A stretch of 64,000 nt of DNA from Phascolarctos cinereus (GCF_002099425.1 NW_018344126.1:2308001-2372000); one strand, 5' to 3'. Shown: positions 1 through 12,285, numbered from the stretch's first letter. The notes: generated by a model not told the origin, from the sequence alone. Program-made: numbers and translations.

Positions 1-845
1 GACTAGTAGTACAAGCTATATTTTGATACCACAATGAGACTTGCCCCCTTTTAAAGATCTCAAGTCTATTCAGTCCAAAGTTGGTGAAGACAAAAATCAA
101 TTTTTCTAATTAGCAGAATAATCCTTATCACACAGTTCTACCTATAGTCATGCAAATCATATTATTACAACCTATGAGTTGAGATATGAGTGTTTAATTA
201 TTATGAACACATAGCAGTAAATGGTCAATGTCTCAGTGCACTATACTTAATATCTATCAGTACTTGATGGTTAATTCATTATGTCAATAGAACATGAATG
301 CTATAAATTTTAAAAAGTCACTTGAGGCTCCACTCTAACACTACAAAACCTGAGTAAAAGGCTAATTCTAAGAGTTCTGTATTGCAGAAGAGGTAACTTA
401 TAAAGTACTATGACACCACTAAAAACAACAACAAAAACCCATGGCTAATGCAAACCTCCAAATGGATGTTTCAAAGCTGTCAGCCTACAAGACTACATGG
501 TTGATTCCAAAGTGGTTGTCATTTATGATTATTTTGGGAGGATCTCTTTTGGGTCAGTTTATAAAGGTACAAACAAATCCACTGGGTTTTGATCTATGCC
601 AGAATCTCTTAGCTGGAGAACTCACTTTGTCAGGGGAATAGTTGATACCTCTGGGGCCCTAATCTCTGTCCTCCTATGCTACAACCTAGCCATACTCCCC
701 TTTCCCGGTGAATTGCTTGCTACCTGCTGCTGGTGCTAAAAGTCAGGGCAATACTACCCAGCTCAGGATCTCTCACCTATGTTCAGAGAAAGAGACAAAA
801 AGCAAGTAGTTTACATGCTTTAGCTACTATGTGCAAGCCACTGCC
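1..845. other. TOM1L2 intron 1, no recognised element
   Basis: AT-rich intronic sequence of the minus-strand gene TOM1L2. I see no repeat family, exon or RNA gene that I can name. Short open frames here have no recognisable domain. Confidence 0.4.
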
Positions 846-1080
846 ATTTCTTCCAGGGTGGAGAAGGTCACTGAGAGGGAGGTGGGGCGAGGGAAAGAGA
901 GAGGGCAAAAGGAGAGGGCAAGAAAGGAGGAGAGGGCAAGAGAGAGGGAAAGTGAAAAGAGAGAGGTGGAAAGGGTAGAGGAAAGGAGGGGAAGGGAAGG
1001 GAAAAGAGAGGAGGAGTGAGGAGAAGAGAGAAGGGGACAAGAGGAGGAAGGGAGAGAGATACAGAGAAAGGGCAAGGCAT
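846..1080. repeat. GA-rich polypurine tract
   Basis: Nearly all purine on the plus strand for over 200 bases, with short GAGAGG/GGGAAA motifs and a few C or T interruptions. Several overlapping open frames here (Arg/Glu-rich on plus, Ser/Leu/Pro-rich on minus) are compositional artefacts. A longer tract of the same type lies at 31355-31852. Confidence 0.8.
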
Positions 1081-1789
1081 AGAGGCTCTAGTTACTGATT
1101 AAATAATCTTTCTAGGGCAGTGGCAAATGCCTCACTGTAAGCAACCTCAGCCAGAAGCAGTATCGCAAATATCAGAAGCACAGAGACCATTAGGGGCTTG
1201 TCTTCCTTTGCAATACCCATACCCCACTTTAACCAAGCCATTATGATCTGATAATGCCAACCATTACGAAATGCTGTAGGCAAGGCCTGATCTGGACAAG
1301 TCTCATAACAGATTAGAGACATTCATAAAAGGGTAATAAAAGGAGGTATACTTAGCCAGACCCACCAAAGGATACTGAGAGCAGGGAAAGGATACTCTGT
1401 GAGGATACAGGACTGATTTCATGTCATGAAGTTTCCCTGTGCTGATGCCAGTTATATTGATCTGCCAGTTAGAAGCCTGAAGTAGAAGCCGGGCATGACT
1501 TTATTTGGGATTCAGGAAGCCAGGGAGCTACTACAAGAACAGGCCAAAAACTTTACTCTCCTAAGGACAATTTCAGTACTTTTAAAGGAAAAACTACCCT
1601 AGTCTGTGAAAGGCAAGGTCTTAGATACTGTTCTCACTCTAACAGTGGAAACACTGGGTCAAAGAGAATGCACAGTTATTGTTTTCCGGGTTTTTTGTTC
1701 CCCTTTATTCTTTTATTTTTTCCTTTATTCTTTATATCATTTTTAGATTTTATTTTTATTATGATGAACTTTCCAGACATTCTCAAACC
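1081..1789. other. Unassigned intronic stretch, possible LTR remnant
   Basis: No firm identification. Read on the minus strand, 1480-1510 contains AATAAAG followed by a CT-rich stretch, reminiscent of a retroviral LTR R-U5 region. A 76-codon minus-strand open frame at 1092-1322 has one hydrophobic segment but no recognisable domain. I cannot define ends or family. Confidence 0.2.
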
Positions 1790-2240
1790 GAGGCAGCTGG
1801 TGACAATGGATAGAGAGAGCACTGGGCCTGAGATCAGGAAGACCTGATTTCAAATCCAGCCTCAGTCACCAGCTGTGTGACCCCTGGGCGAGTCATTTAA
1901 CCTCTGTTTGCCTCAGATTCCTCAACTATAAAATGGGGATAACAACAGTATCTATTTCACAGGGTTGTTGTGAAACTCAAATGAGACAACATTTGTAAAA
2001 AATGCTTAACATAGGGGCAGCTAGGTGGCACAGTGGATAAAGCACCGGCCCTGAATTCAGGAGGACCTGAGTTCAAATCCGACCTCAGACACATAACACT
2101 TACTAGCTGTGTGACCCTGGGCAAGTCACTTAACCCCACTGCCTAGCCAAAACAAAAAACAGCAAAAAAAAAGTATTTAAAAAAAATGCTTCACATACTG
2201 CCTGGCACATACAATAGGCACTACATAAATGCTTATTCCC
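1790..2240 (+). repeat. MIR/CORE-SINE, split by a younger SINE
   Basis: Typical MIR features: a tRNA-like head (GATTTCAAATCCAGCC), the core TGTGTGACC...GGCGAGTCATTTAACC, then CCTCAACTATAAAATGGGGATA and an L2-like tail GGCACATACAATAGGCACTACATAAATGC. The copy is interrupted at 2014-2172 by a second SINE. Confidence 0.85.
2014..2172 (+). repeat. Marsupial tRNA-related SINE inserted in a MIR
   Basis: Full-length copy starting GGGGCAGCTAGGTGGCACAG, with the B-box-like GAGTTCAAATCCGACC, then TGTGACCCTGGGCAAGTCACTTAACCCC and an A-rich tail. It is flanked by a 17-bp target duplication at 1997-2013 and 2181-2197 (AAAAAATGCTTMACATA, one mismatch). The host MIR resumes after it, so the order of insertion is clear. 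Confidence 0.9.
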
Positions 2241-2244
2241 TTCT

Positions 2245-3108
2245 CATCATGAATATTTCACCATATAAAAAAGAACAGAAAAAGAGGGCTCCATATGAAA
2301 TTATGACTCTCCACAAATACACCTTTTTAAAGGTATATTTCAAACATATCATTGTAGTTCCAACACTTTCCTGCTTATCTGAGTCTCCTGAATTTCTTGC
2401 ATTTTATCAGCAATCTTGCATCTTCATTCTGCATTTCTTACATTTCAAAATCAATTCAGTGACACTTATTTCTTTTCTTCTTCTTCTTCTTTTTTTTTTT
2501 GTATCACTACCATCCCCTCCTCATAAGCATTCCCTGGCAAAAAATAAAATAAAATAAAATCCCTCCCTTAAAACAAATAAATAAATACAGTCAAAAAAAA
2601 TAAATTACATTAGCTACATGAAAAACATATGTTTCATTTTGCATCTCTAGTCTATATCTGCTCTGCTAAACGATGCTAAGCATGAGACTCATCATCAGTC
2701 TTCTGGAGTGATTACAAATCTCTTCCACCAGGCTCTATAATATTCTAGGGCATGATTCAAGAAAATCTCACCATCAAAAGGGAATCTCTCCTCAACTTTG
2801 ACTTTGCTCTGGAACTCTTCCATCATGATAAAAAAAAAAACAGCTTTGGCAAGCAAATATCTATCTCTGTTGTATGCTTCACCTGATACTTATTATCAAA
2901 GGGTTGCTGAATAGGGTTATTTGTGCCATATTTTCCAAGGAATTCTGAAAGATCCTGATGTACAGATGGAAAGAATCTAGCTGCAAGAAAGTCTTTAAGG
3001 TGGTGTTTTATTCTACCAAATTAAACATTTTTAAAAGTAATCAACACTAGAAAGCACAATGGGATCCTATATTCTCTTTATTTTTCAGTTAATTTTGAGG
3101 TTGTGACA
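2245..3108. other. Intronic sequence, low-complexity patches only
   Basis: Contains a T/TTC-rich run near 2465-2500 and an AAAAT simple repeat near 2540-2560. No gene or named repeat family is recognised in the rest. Confidence 0.35.
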
Positions 3109-3109
3109 T

Positions 3110-3378
3110 AATCCTTGCTTCTTTTAAGACACAGCTCAAGCACCACCTTCAACATGAAGTCTTTTCTGATCTTTTTTGCTAGTGTCCTCCCTTTTACACT
3201 ACTTTATATTTATTTCATGTACTTGTTTCCATCTCTGTTGTCTTCCTCATTTGAATGAAGACTCTTCAGAAGTAAGAATTGTTTTATTAATTGTATTTAT
3301 ATGCCCTGTGCCTAGCTCAGTGCCTGTCATACAGTAAACACTTAATAAATACTTTTAAATTGACTGATTGATTGATAT
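3110..3378 (+). repeat. L2 LINE 3' end
   Basis: Decayed L2 3' region: the ACAGCTCAAGCACCACCTTC block (end of the L2 ORF), then the 3' UTR with TGCCTAGCTCAGTGCCTGTCATACAG and a terminal AATAAATAC...TTGACTGATTGATTGAT microsatellite-like tail. Confidence 0.8.
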
Positions 3379-3479
3379 GGCCCATTGTTGAATATTGCTT
3401 AAGAATGCCTATTAATGACATCATCAGGAATATTCTCAAAAAGATTTGGTAGAGATGGGAGAATAGGTATGTAGGTCAG

Positions 3480-4475
3480 GGGTTAGGAGGTCACTTTTTT
3501 CAGTAGTGTTTAATATTTCTACCTTTCTGTAATTATTTATGAATTTTCATAGCCATGTGCAAAATTTCAAAATATGCATACTCCTTTCTATTCCCATTTA
3601 GTAATTCCTAGAAATCAGTAATTATCTAAATTTTTAAAAATTTTATTCAGGTCCTTACTTTCTTTTTTATCTTTCTGTTATATCTGTCTAGCTCTAAGGA
3701 AGCACACACTAAGGCCCAAACTATTATAGCTTTTCCTTATATTAACTTTGTAATTCAATTAACTTTTTTTAAAGTGCCTATATGCTATCCCATTTGGTGT
3801 ATTTATATTATTTCATAATTCATGGTACCTTTAAAGGAGATTGTAGTTTCCCTGCTATCTCTCTTAATGAAGCACATTTTTACTATTTGCTTGTCTGAGA
3901 TCATGATTGCTACCCCTGCTTTTTAAAATTTGTCTAAGACACAAAAACTTCTGTTTCAATCTCTCATTTTAATTCCATGTAAACATGTATTTCCTGTAAA
4001 CAACGTATTATTGGATTCTTCTTTATTAATCAAGTCTGTCTTGTGTTTTATCAGTGAATCCATTCCATTCATTTTAAATATTATGACTCTTCACTATGTC
4101 TTTACCCTCATCTTAATCTTTTCCTTCTTCATTCTCTCTTTTCACCCTGCCCCCCCTTTTTTTTAACAAAGAAGGAAGTGGAGAAAAAACGTGATCACTA
4201 GTAATTTATAAATAAAGTAGTCTGTTCCTACTCCTCTGTTCCTCCTTTTTTCTAAAGCCCCAACCCTAGTTTCTAGCCTTTACACTTTGTTTTTAATCCT
4301 CCTCTCTCTCCCCCCTCCGCCATCTCTTTATCATGTATCCTCTAAAACTGAAATTTGTTTTGCTTGCAAATATTTCCTCTGATTTTACCCTTCTTCTTAA
4401 ACCTTCTTCTCCCCCTCCCAGTCACTAATCTGTTTCTCTGTTGAATTTAATATATTTCTACACCTAAAGTTTTAC
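3480..4475 (-). repeat. Old L1 fragment, endonuclease region of ORF2
   Basis: Plus-strand text reads like antisense L1: CCATTTGGTGTATTTATA, TGTCTGAGATCATGATTGC, CATGTATTTCCTGTAAACAACG. The same blocks recur in the 39-44 kb L1. Many small changes and no intact frame, so an ancient 3'- and 5'-incomplete copy. Confidence 0.65.
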
Positions 4476-6935
4476 TAACACTTAAATATATGCAGATTGC
4501 TACCAGCATCCTCACTCAGCCTGTATATCAGATGATTACATGTCACATATACTATGAGATGTAACCTGAGTAAAGATTAGGAATTCTACAACTTAAAGGA
4601 TTGTTAGTGATTCCTTACTCATTTGTTTACTTTTACCATGATGCCATGTACTTCATTTTAAATATGCCCAGGTAGGTGGATTTATTTATATTATTTCATT
4701 TAACTATACTATCTCTCACAAAATGAACGAGTGCTTTAACAAGGTTCCTACAGTGAAGATCTAACAATACAAACTTCTGCTAGGCCCATGAGTGTTGTAT
4801 CCTCTCCCTTTTGCTTGGACCCATACACTTACTCAGTGACTAGGTTCAGTTCTTGGGGAACTTGGACCCTCATGAGAGGGGTCAAATTCATTTTCTCATA
4901 CTCTGTAGTTCTTTATTCCTCCAGGCAGAAGCTCCAAGGAAAATTATTTAAAGTTTATAGCTAGAGTCTCCTCAAAGAAGAGAGTAGTGAAAAGGAACTC
5001 ACTGTATAATACGAATCAGGTATAGGACAGCTATTTATTTCTTTTACACAAAAAGAAATGTTATGCTTTCAGTCTTGTTCGTCTTGTCCTAGCTAGCATA
5101 TAGGGTTTTCAGGAAGCAACAGTAAATCAGATTAAACCAGTAGAAGGGCTGAGGTCAAAAGACCTCAAAAATAAATGGATGAAAAGTAGTAAAATAAAAG
5201 GTATTAAAAAAAAAAGGAAATGCTAATGGCAAATAATTCTTTAAAGATATCCTGTACATCTGGATAAAACAGGATACAGTAACATAACTTCCATTATCTT
5301 CTCCTAGGAGCCTGAGACAAACACCAGAACATGGCATTTCATATTTTACCTTGGCTTTGCTCTACTGAAACAACCCCCTCTATACCTTCTGGGAAGCTGG
5401 GCCAAGTGGGAAAGTGGGATAGCTCCTCCCTTTGTTAGCAGTCATGCTCTCTGATTTAGAAACTCCCCTTGTCTCCAGTCTGCATTGATCAAGGGACCCA
5501 GGCTCTTCATCCCTCAAACTTGTAATGTTGTATCCAGCATTTAATGGTCACCTATGCTTGAGAAATTAAACAGAAGAGGCAGCCAGGGGGTTTAAACAGG
5601 AAGTTCAGGCTTGCTTAAGCCCACACAGGTGCTTATAGTTAACGATTTTTCCATTGTTAAGAGGAGAGGGCCCTCATCCTCTCCCTCTTACCCCTCTAGG
5701 AATATACTAGAATATCCGGACACAATGTATGAACAGGGAGGAAAAAAAAAGAGGATGGCAGATCCCTCTCCTTTAAAGAAACATTGAGACTTCCTATTCA
5801 GTGGCCAATGAGGTAACTGCTTTGCTATATTAAAGCATAAGTTACATGAATACCTAGAATCCCCAGAAGTTTCTAAGGACTAACTGATGCACACTGTCCC
5901 AAGGATAGTCCTATAAGCCCATTCCCACACAATGCTCCAACTCCTGCTACAAAGATATTACTTTTAATTTAAGTACAAGTGAACAATATGAAAATGTTTG
6001 AAAACTGACACCTATTTCAAAGTACGAGCTCTTCATCAACCACATTATCAGATAAAAACAATACTAATCTAACCAAATCTAATAAGAAGTTAGCCCCTAA
6101 AGTTAAAAATATAAAAACTTTTGAAATATGGATTTCCACTGTTACTAATGAGGAACCTCAGCCTAAGCATACATTGTACTTTGAAATACTACCTAAGATA
6201 GTCTGAAGTCATCTCAAGCAAAACATTTAAAAACTACGTTTACGTTGCTTTAATGTGTGTCATTTATGAAAACATTCACATCCATACAACTAAAAAACTT
6301 GAAAATAGAATTTTCTAACTATTTAAAAATCCCCCAAACAATGAGTTTCATCAAGTTTTGAAACCATTTGTTGAAAATAACCTTCCAATTAGTTTTTAAG
6401 AATAACTGATTGACATTAGGGGAAGACAGAAATTCCAAGCCAAATTCCAACAAAAATCTTTTCATAATTAAGGGATGAGATTAAAATAAAGTATTACAAT
6501 TTACTAAGTGCAACCAAAAGTTAACTAAGTATCTTGGTAAAGTATCTTTTCCAGCTATGATAGCTATTAAAACCAAGTATAAAAATAAAATGAAGTTACA
6601 GAACCAGTCCTTTATATTGCTGTATCACAAAATGTTAAACCACAATTGTAAAGAATAATGAGGTATATTCAAAATCACACTGTTCTCACTAAAAATACTA
6701 TAATTATAATTTTAGTGGACACAAAAAGATCTTTTTACCTTTAAATACAATTTTCTAAGTAGTTTATTTCATCTTTAAATGTCAATTTTTGTGTATATTC
6801 TATAATATGTTATTCTAATAACTACACATGTATACAATTTATGAATCAACATAGACACTATGGGTATGTGTTAAAAAAAACCTTTTTAACTAATATAATG
6901 CTACTATAGAACTCTCTAATAGCATTTCCTTTTAG
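4476..6935. other. Unannotated AT-rich intronic stretch
   Basis: About 2.4 kb of TOM1L2 intron 1 with no exon, RNA gene or repeat family I can name. It is strongly AT-rich from about 5950 onward. It may include very old repeats beyond visual recognition. Confidence 0.35.
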
Positions 6936-6939
6936 AAAT

Positions 6940-7130
6940 TATTATGGTATGTCATAATCAAAAAAGTTTGAATACTTCTGGGCTACAAGGTCCAAGGAAT
7001 ATTTCAAGAAGGAGGTAGGTACTAAGTTGGGCCCTGAAGGATAAGTCAAATTTGCCTGATAGAGGGATTTGTGGCAAAGGAGCAGGCATGAAGGTGAAGC
7101 ATGAACATGGTGTGTTTGAGAGATCATATA
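6940..7130 (-). repeat. Probable L2 fragment
   Basis: The text GGGCCCTGAAGGATAAGTCAAATTTG...GGCATGAAGGTGAAGC resembles the antisense L2 ORF block seen more clearly at 13080-13330 and 22440-22620. Short and diverged. Confidence 0.45.
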
Positions 7131-7154
7131 TTGCTCAATATCACTTGATCAGAA

Positions 7155-7315
7155 AGCTACTGACTATGTACGGGTCAGCCAGCCTCTTGGTATCTCCCTT
7201 CATTATGTCTATGAAATATGAATAATAATAGCTCCCTCATAAGTCTGTGGAAGGCTAATTTGATAGATAAAATCTGCTGTAAAATTCTTAGGTCAAAAGC
7301 TCTAGGCAAATGTGA
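7155..7315 (+). repeat. MIR fragment
   Basis: Matches the 3' half of MIR in sense orientation: a region equivalent to CTGTAAAATGAGAATAATAATAGCTCCCTCA, then the GGCTAATTTG...AAAGCTCTAGGCAAATG segment. Low similarity. Confidence 0.45.
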
Positions 7316-7319
7316 AGTG

Positions 7320-8452
7320 ATAATGACAGATTGACTCTTCTGTAACCTCTGTGGGTACAAACTTAAAGAATATTTATGATCAGTGCAATCAGACTTCTTA
7401 CAGGCAAAGAAAGGTCACAAAGATGAACTAAAGAAGCCCATCTGTTCTTGGTTGAATTAAAGAGATTCAAATATTCAGGTTTACTCTCCCCAGTGGAAAA
7501 TGGCAATTGCTTCTCTTGCTAAAATCCAAAAGCCAATGGCAACAATTTTTATTTAACTTTGGGGATAAAATATTCCCTACAAGGGAGGTAAAAACTTAAA
7601 CACAAACATTTGGGTTAATGAAGACCTAAGGAAACCTTCTAGCAAGGTAACAGGAAACAACAAACAGTGCAAAGCTCTCCCAGGTATGGATCTCTTTTTT
7701 CCCCCGTCTTCTGAAAATTTTGAAGCGACATCTTAATGCAAGCAGAATAAATGCTCCCAGGGATGTCTGTATATATGGAAATGGGCAAGTTTTTATCATT
7801 GGATTAGTGCTATAGGATCTCTCGTACATTTTTCATAGGCTGCTGCATCAGCAATTCCCAATACCTTGCTTCTGACATTACAACAGATGCTCTCCACTAC
7901 CAATAGGATCACCCTTCATTGTCTGTGTTGCCAGTAGAAATTTATGAGTGCCCATTAATTAGAGACAGGGGCACAAAAATAGCTCAGCTGACCTTTTCAA
8001 ATACCAAAGGGTTGATTTAAAACAGAACCTGGTTAAAAGGTAATGGAGAAGTCTTTAGCTTTTATTTTAAAGACTATTTTATATAGCCATTAGCCATGAA
8101 ACGAATTGACTCTAGTAACAGAAAGGATAAAAACTGGAAAAAACAGCTTAAAATGAAGTAAGTTATCTACCACAGTTTATGCATGCATGCACTGTGCACA
8201 TGAACACACACAAAACTTGTTGCTTGATTAATTATTCAGCACACATCAAAAAAAAGTTTTGTCTTAGAAACCTTATAACTGATGGATAGAAAATAATATC
8301 AAAATAGAAATTTACTAGTCTCTGAGGGTACATTTTTATATCAAAATAAACAATAAATTTACTTGAACAACAAACTTGTTCCATGATGCATTAATGTACT
8401 AATACTTTCATAAACCAAAAATCTACTATTGATTAGGAAATAAACCCATTTT
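7320..8452. other. Intronic stretch without recognised features
   Basis: No named repeat, gene or RNA seen. Minus-strand open frames of 60-70 codons near 7175-7360 and 7626-7829 show no domain and no codon signature. Confidence 0.35.
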
Positions 8453-8597
8453 GGGGGGGGGGGGTGAGGCAATTCGGTTAAGTGACTGGCCCAGGGTCAG
8501 ACAGGTAGTGAGTATCATGAGTCTGAGGCTGAATTTGAACTCAGGTCCTCCTAACTCCAGGGCTGGTGCTCTATCCACCATGCCGCCTAGCTGCTCC
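8453..8597 (-). repeat. Marsupial tRNA-related SINE
   Basis: Reverse-complement copy: a poly-G/T-like tail, then GTTAAGTGACTGGCCCAGGG, TTTGAACTCAGGTCCTCC, and the head complement CCGCCTAGCTGCTCC. Near full length. Confidence 0.85.
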
Positions 8598-8847
8598 ATA
8601 AACTCCCTCTTAAAAAACTAACATTAAGTGATACTAAACTAATTATTCAGTGTCAAAAGTTTTCCATAATATAGTCCTTTAATTCTTACTCACTCATTCA
8701 TATTTTTCCAACAACAGCACCTTTATATTTCATGCAGATTTTCACTCAACTACCAAGATACAGCACAAAAACCATGGGAATAGTGTGGAGTAGAGGGTGG
8801 GGAGAAGATCAGATGTGATCTTATGATATTTTACACTTCATGTTATC

Positions 8848-8863
8848 ATATATATACATATAC

Positions 8864-8896
<33 letters not shown>

Positions 8897-8907
8897 TATA
8901 TATATAA
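8848..8907. repeat. Compound (TA)n(CA)n(TA)n microsatellite
   Basis: Alternating TATA/TACATA, then about ten CA units, then TATATATA. A length-polymorphic site by nature; no other function suggested. Confidence 0.9.
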
Positions 8908-9059
8908 AACACTTTTAAATTATACAAGTACAATTTTTGCTGAAAGAAGAAATGCTGAATTTTGATAGCTGTCAGACTTGAAGGTTATAGTATCTTGCTA
9001 CACATGCACCAAACCAAACTGTTCTAGGTCTAATTTAGGATGGAGACAGTGACTGTATC

Positions 9060-9240
9060 TATGCACCTCCCAGATGAGGAAACTTTGGTCATAGGTACCT
9101 TCTTCACAACCAGAGAGATGCCTAGGGCACTAAGAAGTTAAAAGGAATTACTCAGGACCATACAGCCAGAATATGTGAAAGGCAGAATCTTTTTGGCTCC
9201 AAGGGCAGCTCTGTATCCACTGCATTATACGCCTTTACCA
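9060..9240 (-). repeat. MIR fragment
   Basis: Antisense MIR blocks: CAGATGAGGAAACT, ACTCAGGACCATACAGCCAG, and CTCTGTATCCACTGCATTAT. Old and diverged. Confidence 0.6.
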
Positions 9241-9244
9241 GGGT

Positions 9245-10020
9245 AGAACTGCTTTGTAACATTGAAAAAAAACTACAAGCCCACAAAGAGATACACACAA
9301 ATTATAAACTGTTCTGAAGAACAGTAAAGAATGTTCAATTTTTAAAATGCTACTTTCAGAAGGGTAGCTTTAAGGATGATAGATTAATGAAATCAAATTG
9401 CAAACTAGTCATGTTTTATACTTATTTTGGAAAGATCAACATGTACTTTCCCAAAAAAGATATCTGGTACCTAGTAACAGTACAAATCCTAGATAAAATA
9501 TCATTAAACTTCATTAGTCAGTCACTAAATTGGCTATTTATTTAATTCACAAAGATAATAAAAAAACCCACAAAACTACTTCTGCCACCACCTTTCTGAT
9601 TCATCTCTCTATCAGGATGGCTTTACTGAGGAAGGAATAGGGGGAAAGGATACATGAGAAAATGTAAATAATAAACACCAAAAAATTTAAGTAAAAAAAA
9701 AACTTATTGAATTCCTATGTGTGAGGCACTCCAAAAAAAAAAAGACACTGAACATAGGACTTTTGCTTTTGTAATCAAATACATAGCTAGTCCCTACCCT
9801 ATCACATATTCAGGCAAAAAAGACCCATTAAGGGCACACAGGCCACTACACCAGCAGTCAAGGTCCCCATGGTAGGTAGTTTCTTGTCACCTAGGTCTAT
9901 CTGCCAGGCTTATGGAGATTGGGAGTTTTAGATTTTGTGACTGGTTTGTCAGTAAATTTGTGCTGGATGTAAAAGAGATGAGGACAAAAACAAAGGGCAG
10001 AGTGTTAAATCTGGAAATGT
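9245..10020. other. Intronic stretch without recognised features
   Basis: Nothing I can name. A-rich runs occur near 9690 and 9735. Confidence 0.35.
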
Positions 10021-10024
10021 TATC

Positions 10025-10140
10025 AACAATCAGCATTTACTGAAGGACTTCTACATTCAGGGCCTAATGTTAAGTAGAGAGACGGAGCCTCAAAAGAACT
10101 TGTAGCTGAAGTAGCAGGACACATACACAAAAGATAAGTA
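10025..10140 (-). repeat. L2 3' end fragment
   Basis: Antisense L2 tail: CATTTACTGAAGGACTTCTACATTCAGGG corresponds to the ATTTATTGAGCACCTACTATGTGCC block, followed by the CTTGTAGCTGAAG block. Confidence 0.55.
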
Positions 10141-10211
10141 ACAATCTAATGTAGTTTATCTGCAGAGCCAAATGAACAATATAGATAATTTATGTTTCAA
10201 GAGTAACCGCA

Positions 10212-10328
10212 GGCGCAGCTAGGTGGCACAGTGGATAGAGCTCCTGACACTTCATTAGCTGTCAGTGACGTGGGACAAGTCACTTAACCCCAATTGCCTA
10301 AAACAAACAAACAAACAAACAAAAAAAA
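10212..10328 (+). repeat. Marsupial tRNA-related SINE, internally shortened
   Basis: Begins CGCAGCTAGGTGGCACAGTG, lacks most of the middle segment carrying GAGTTCAAATCC, resumes at CAAGTCACTTAACCCCAATTGCC and ends in (AAAC)n and poly-A. The copy is therefore internally deleted. Confidence 0.85.
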
Positions 10329-10419
10329 GATGTTAACTGCAGCAAGTGAGAGAGTTAACAGGAGTAAAGGGGTGTCAGGAATATTCCAGAAAAGGTGCAA
10401 CATGAGAGTCTTGAGCAAA

Positions 10420-10485
10420 TGAGATAATATTTGTAAGATACTTACCAGAGTGCACACAGTGGGTGCTTAATAAATACTTGCTTTC
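10420..10485 (+). repeat. MIR 3' tail fragment
   Basis: GAGATAATATTTGTAAGATACTT followed by GTGGGTGCTTAATAAATACTTGC is the sense 3' end of MIR. Confidence 0.6.
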
Positions 10486-11638
10486 TCCCCCCCCATCCTC
10501 CTTGGAGGAAAACCAGGAATATGAAAAAAACAAAAAAAAACCCCACTGGGATTCAAAGGGGAAGCTAGGTAAAGGTAGAAGATAGAAACCATTTGCATGC
10601 AGGGCCTGACAACAGAAACCAAAGAGAAATGGGAGAGAGAAGTGTGTGGCTGACACACAAGGTTTTCAGGGGATCCAAAATTTGGCTCTCCTTTGCTTTA
10701 AATATTTGGGTGGTTTAGGTACAGGTCTGCTTAGGGGCAGGTGGCTGAACTAGATGACCTTTAAGCATGACTACTCTGCCAGGTGGCTTGGCCAGGAAAA
10801 TGGCCCCACGGGAAAGCCTCAATATGCCAATCAGATTAGGTAAGAACAAGCGACTACACAGTTCTGTTCCAAATAAAGAGTTCTCTCAAAGACAGCTTAA
10901 CAACACAGCAAAGGAAGGTGTCCTTTAGAGACATTTAGAAATTTGCAGGCCTTATATGTCACCTGTTAAACGCAAGGAGAGCTGGGATTAAATGGCATAT
11001 TAAAGGTTGCTATCCGCATCACTATGTCATCCTAAGAGTGTGTAATATAACAGTGGACTTGCTTTTTACATTCGATTCTCCCTCAAAATGGAAGGCAAGG
11101 ACATCAGTATTCAACATTCAATTTTAAAGAACACAAAAGAAAGAACTTCATGGTAAAATGAATTCTTTAATAAAAAATAGTCTGGATTGCTTAAGGATAC
11201 CCACACCTCAGCAACATAAATGATTAATTTGACCATGCTATTCTGATTTCACAGCCAATAGAATTTTGGAGAGAAAGAGACAGGGAAAGAATGATTGGTC
11301 TAGCCAATAAGCTTGATTTTTCTTCATCTCCTTTGCTGACACTGCTTAAAAATCCAAAGTTAATTTGTTGGAGGGAGGTAACTGAACCACTATTAGCATT
11401 CTTTGAAAGTTACTGTGTTTAAGATTTGGGGGCTATCAGGTTTATATACACAAAAGCAAAGGACTAAAGGTATGGGTCTGGCCTTCTTTGGAAGTGGGAT
11501 TCTGAGAAGTAGTACTTGAAATTTCTCATCTCCAACTCACAGGGTCCATTCCAGGATCCATGGAATATTACTAATCCTTTTGGGGATTTTATATTCTTCT
11601 AATTGATATACCCAAATAACAACCTTTCAACTCATACT
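10486..11638. other. Intronic stretch without recognised features
   Basis: No named repeat or gene apart from a possible 50-bp MIR-type scrap near 10740 (CTGAACTAGATGACCT). Open frames on the minus strand at 10375-10658 are not recognised. Confidence 0.3.
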
Positions 11639-11639
11639 T

Positions 11640-11795
11640 TTTTCTGAAAACAGAAATGAACAGACGTGCCCAAGGTCACATAACCATGCTATTTTTAAGC
11701 AGCCAATAAGAAGTCTCAAGTTTACGTAAAGAAATATGTAAAATACCTTGCTCATAGTAAGGCATTCAATAAATAGCTATTGTTATTACACAGGT
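11640..11795 (-). repeat. MIR fragment
   Basis: Weak antisense MIR pieces: GTGCCCAAGGTCACATAACC, then AAATACCTTGCTCATAGTAAGGCATTCAATAAATAG. Diverged. Confidence 0.45.
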
Positions 11796-11835
11796 AAATA
11801 AGCTGGCCTGCAACTGAAGATGAAGATGTTTTACA

Positions 11836-11837
11836 GC

Positions 11838-11873
<36 letters not shown>

Positions 11874-11878
11874 ACACG
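11836..11878. repeat. (TG)n(CG)n(CA)n alternating purine-pyrimidine tract
   Basis: Continuous alternation of pyrimidine and purine for about 43 bases: GTGTG run, then CGCGCGCG, then CACGCACACG. This is the classic composition favouring left-handed Z-DNA. Confidence 0.9.
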
Positions 11879-11904
11879 AGCATGATTTAGATTTGCTTTT
11901 ACTG

Positions 11905-12285
11905 AGTCTATCCTCCACTCAGCTGTCAAATTGATCTTCGTAAAGCACAGGTCTGATCATAAGGATTAAATATGAAAATCTCTGAATTTTAAAGCCCTCC
12001 ACAACCTCGCCCCTCCCCCTACTTTTCCAGTCTTCTCACACCTTACTTTCTCCACATAGTATGAGATCCAGTGACACTCGCCCCCTTGAGATATTTTCAC
12101 TGGCTATCCCCTGAGGTTATCTCCAATCTATTCTGTACATACCTTTTTTGAACAAAGTTATTTATATGCTGCCTCCCCCATTAGACTCTGAGTTCCTTGA
12201 AAGTAGGAACTGGTTTTTGCTTTTCATTGTATTTCCAGCACTTAGCACAGTGACTGGCATATAGTAGCGGCTTAATAAATGCTAG
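11905..12285 (+). repeat. L2 LINE 3' end
   Basis: Sense L2: CTCAGCTGTCAAATTGATCTTC, GCACAGGTCTGATCAT, CTGAGTTCCTTGAAAGTAGG, and the end CACTTAGCACAGTGACTGGCATATAGTAG...AATAAATGC. Confidence 0.85.

Noticed and set aside
1092-1322. 76-codon minus-strand frame with a membrane-like segment
   Set aside because: No family match and no neighbouring exon; might be part of an unrecognised retroelement but cannot be supported.
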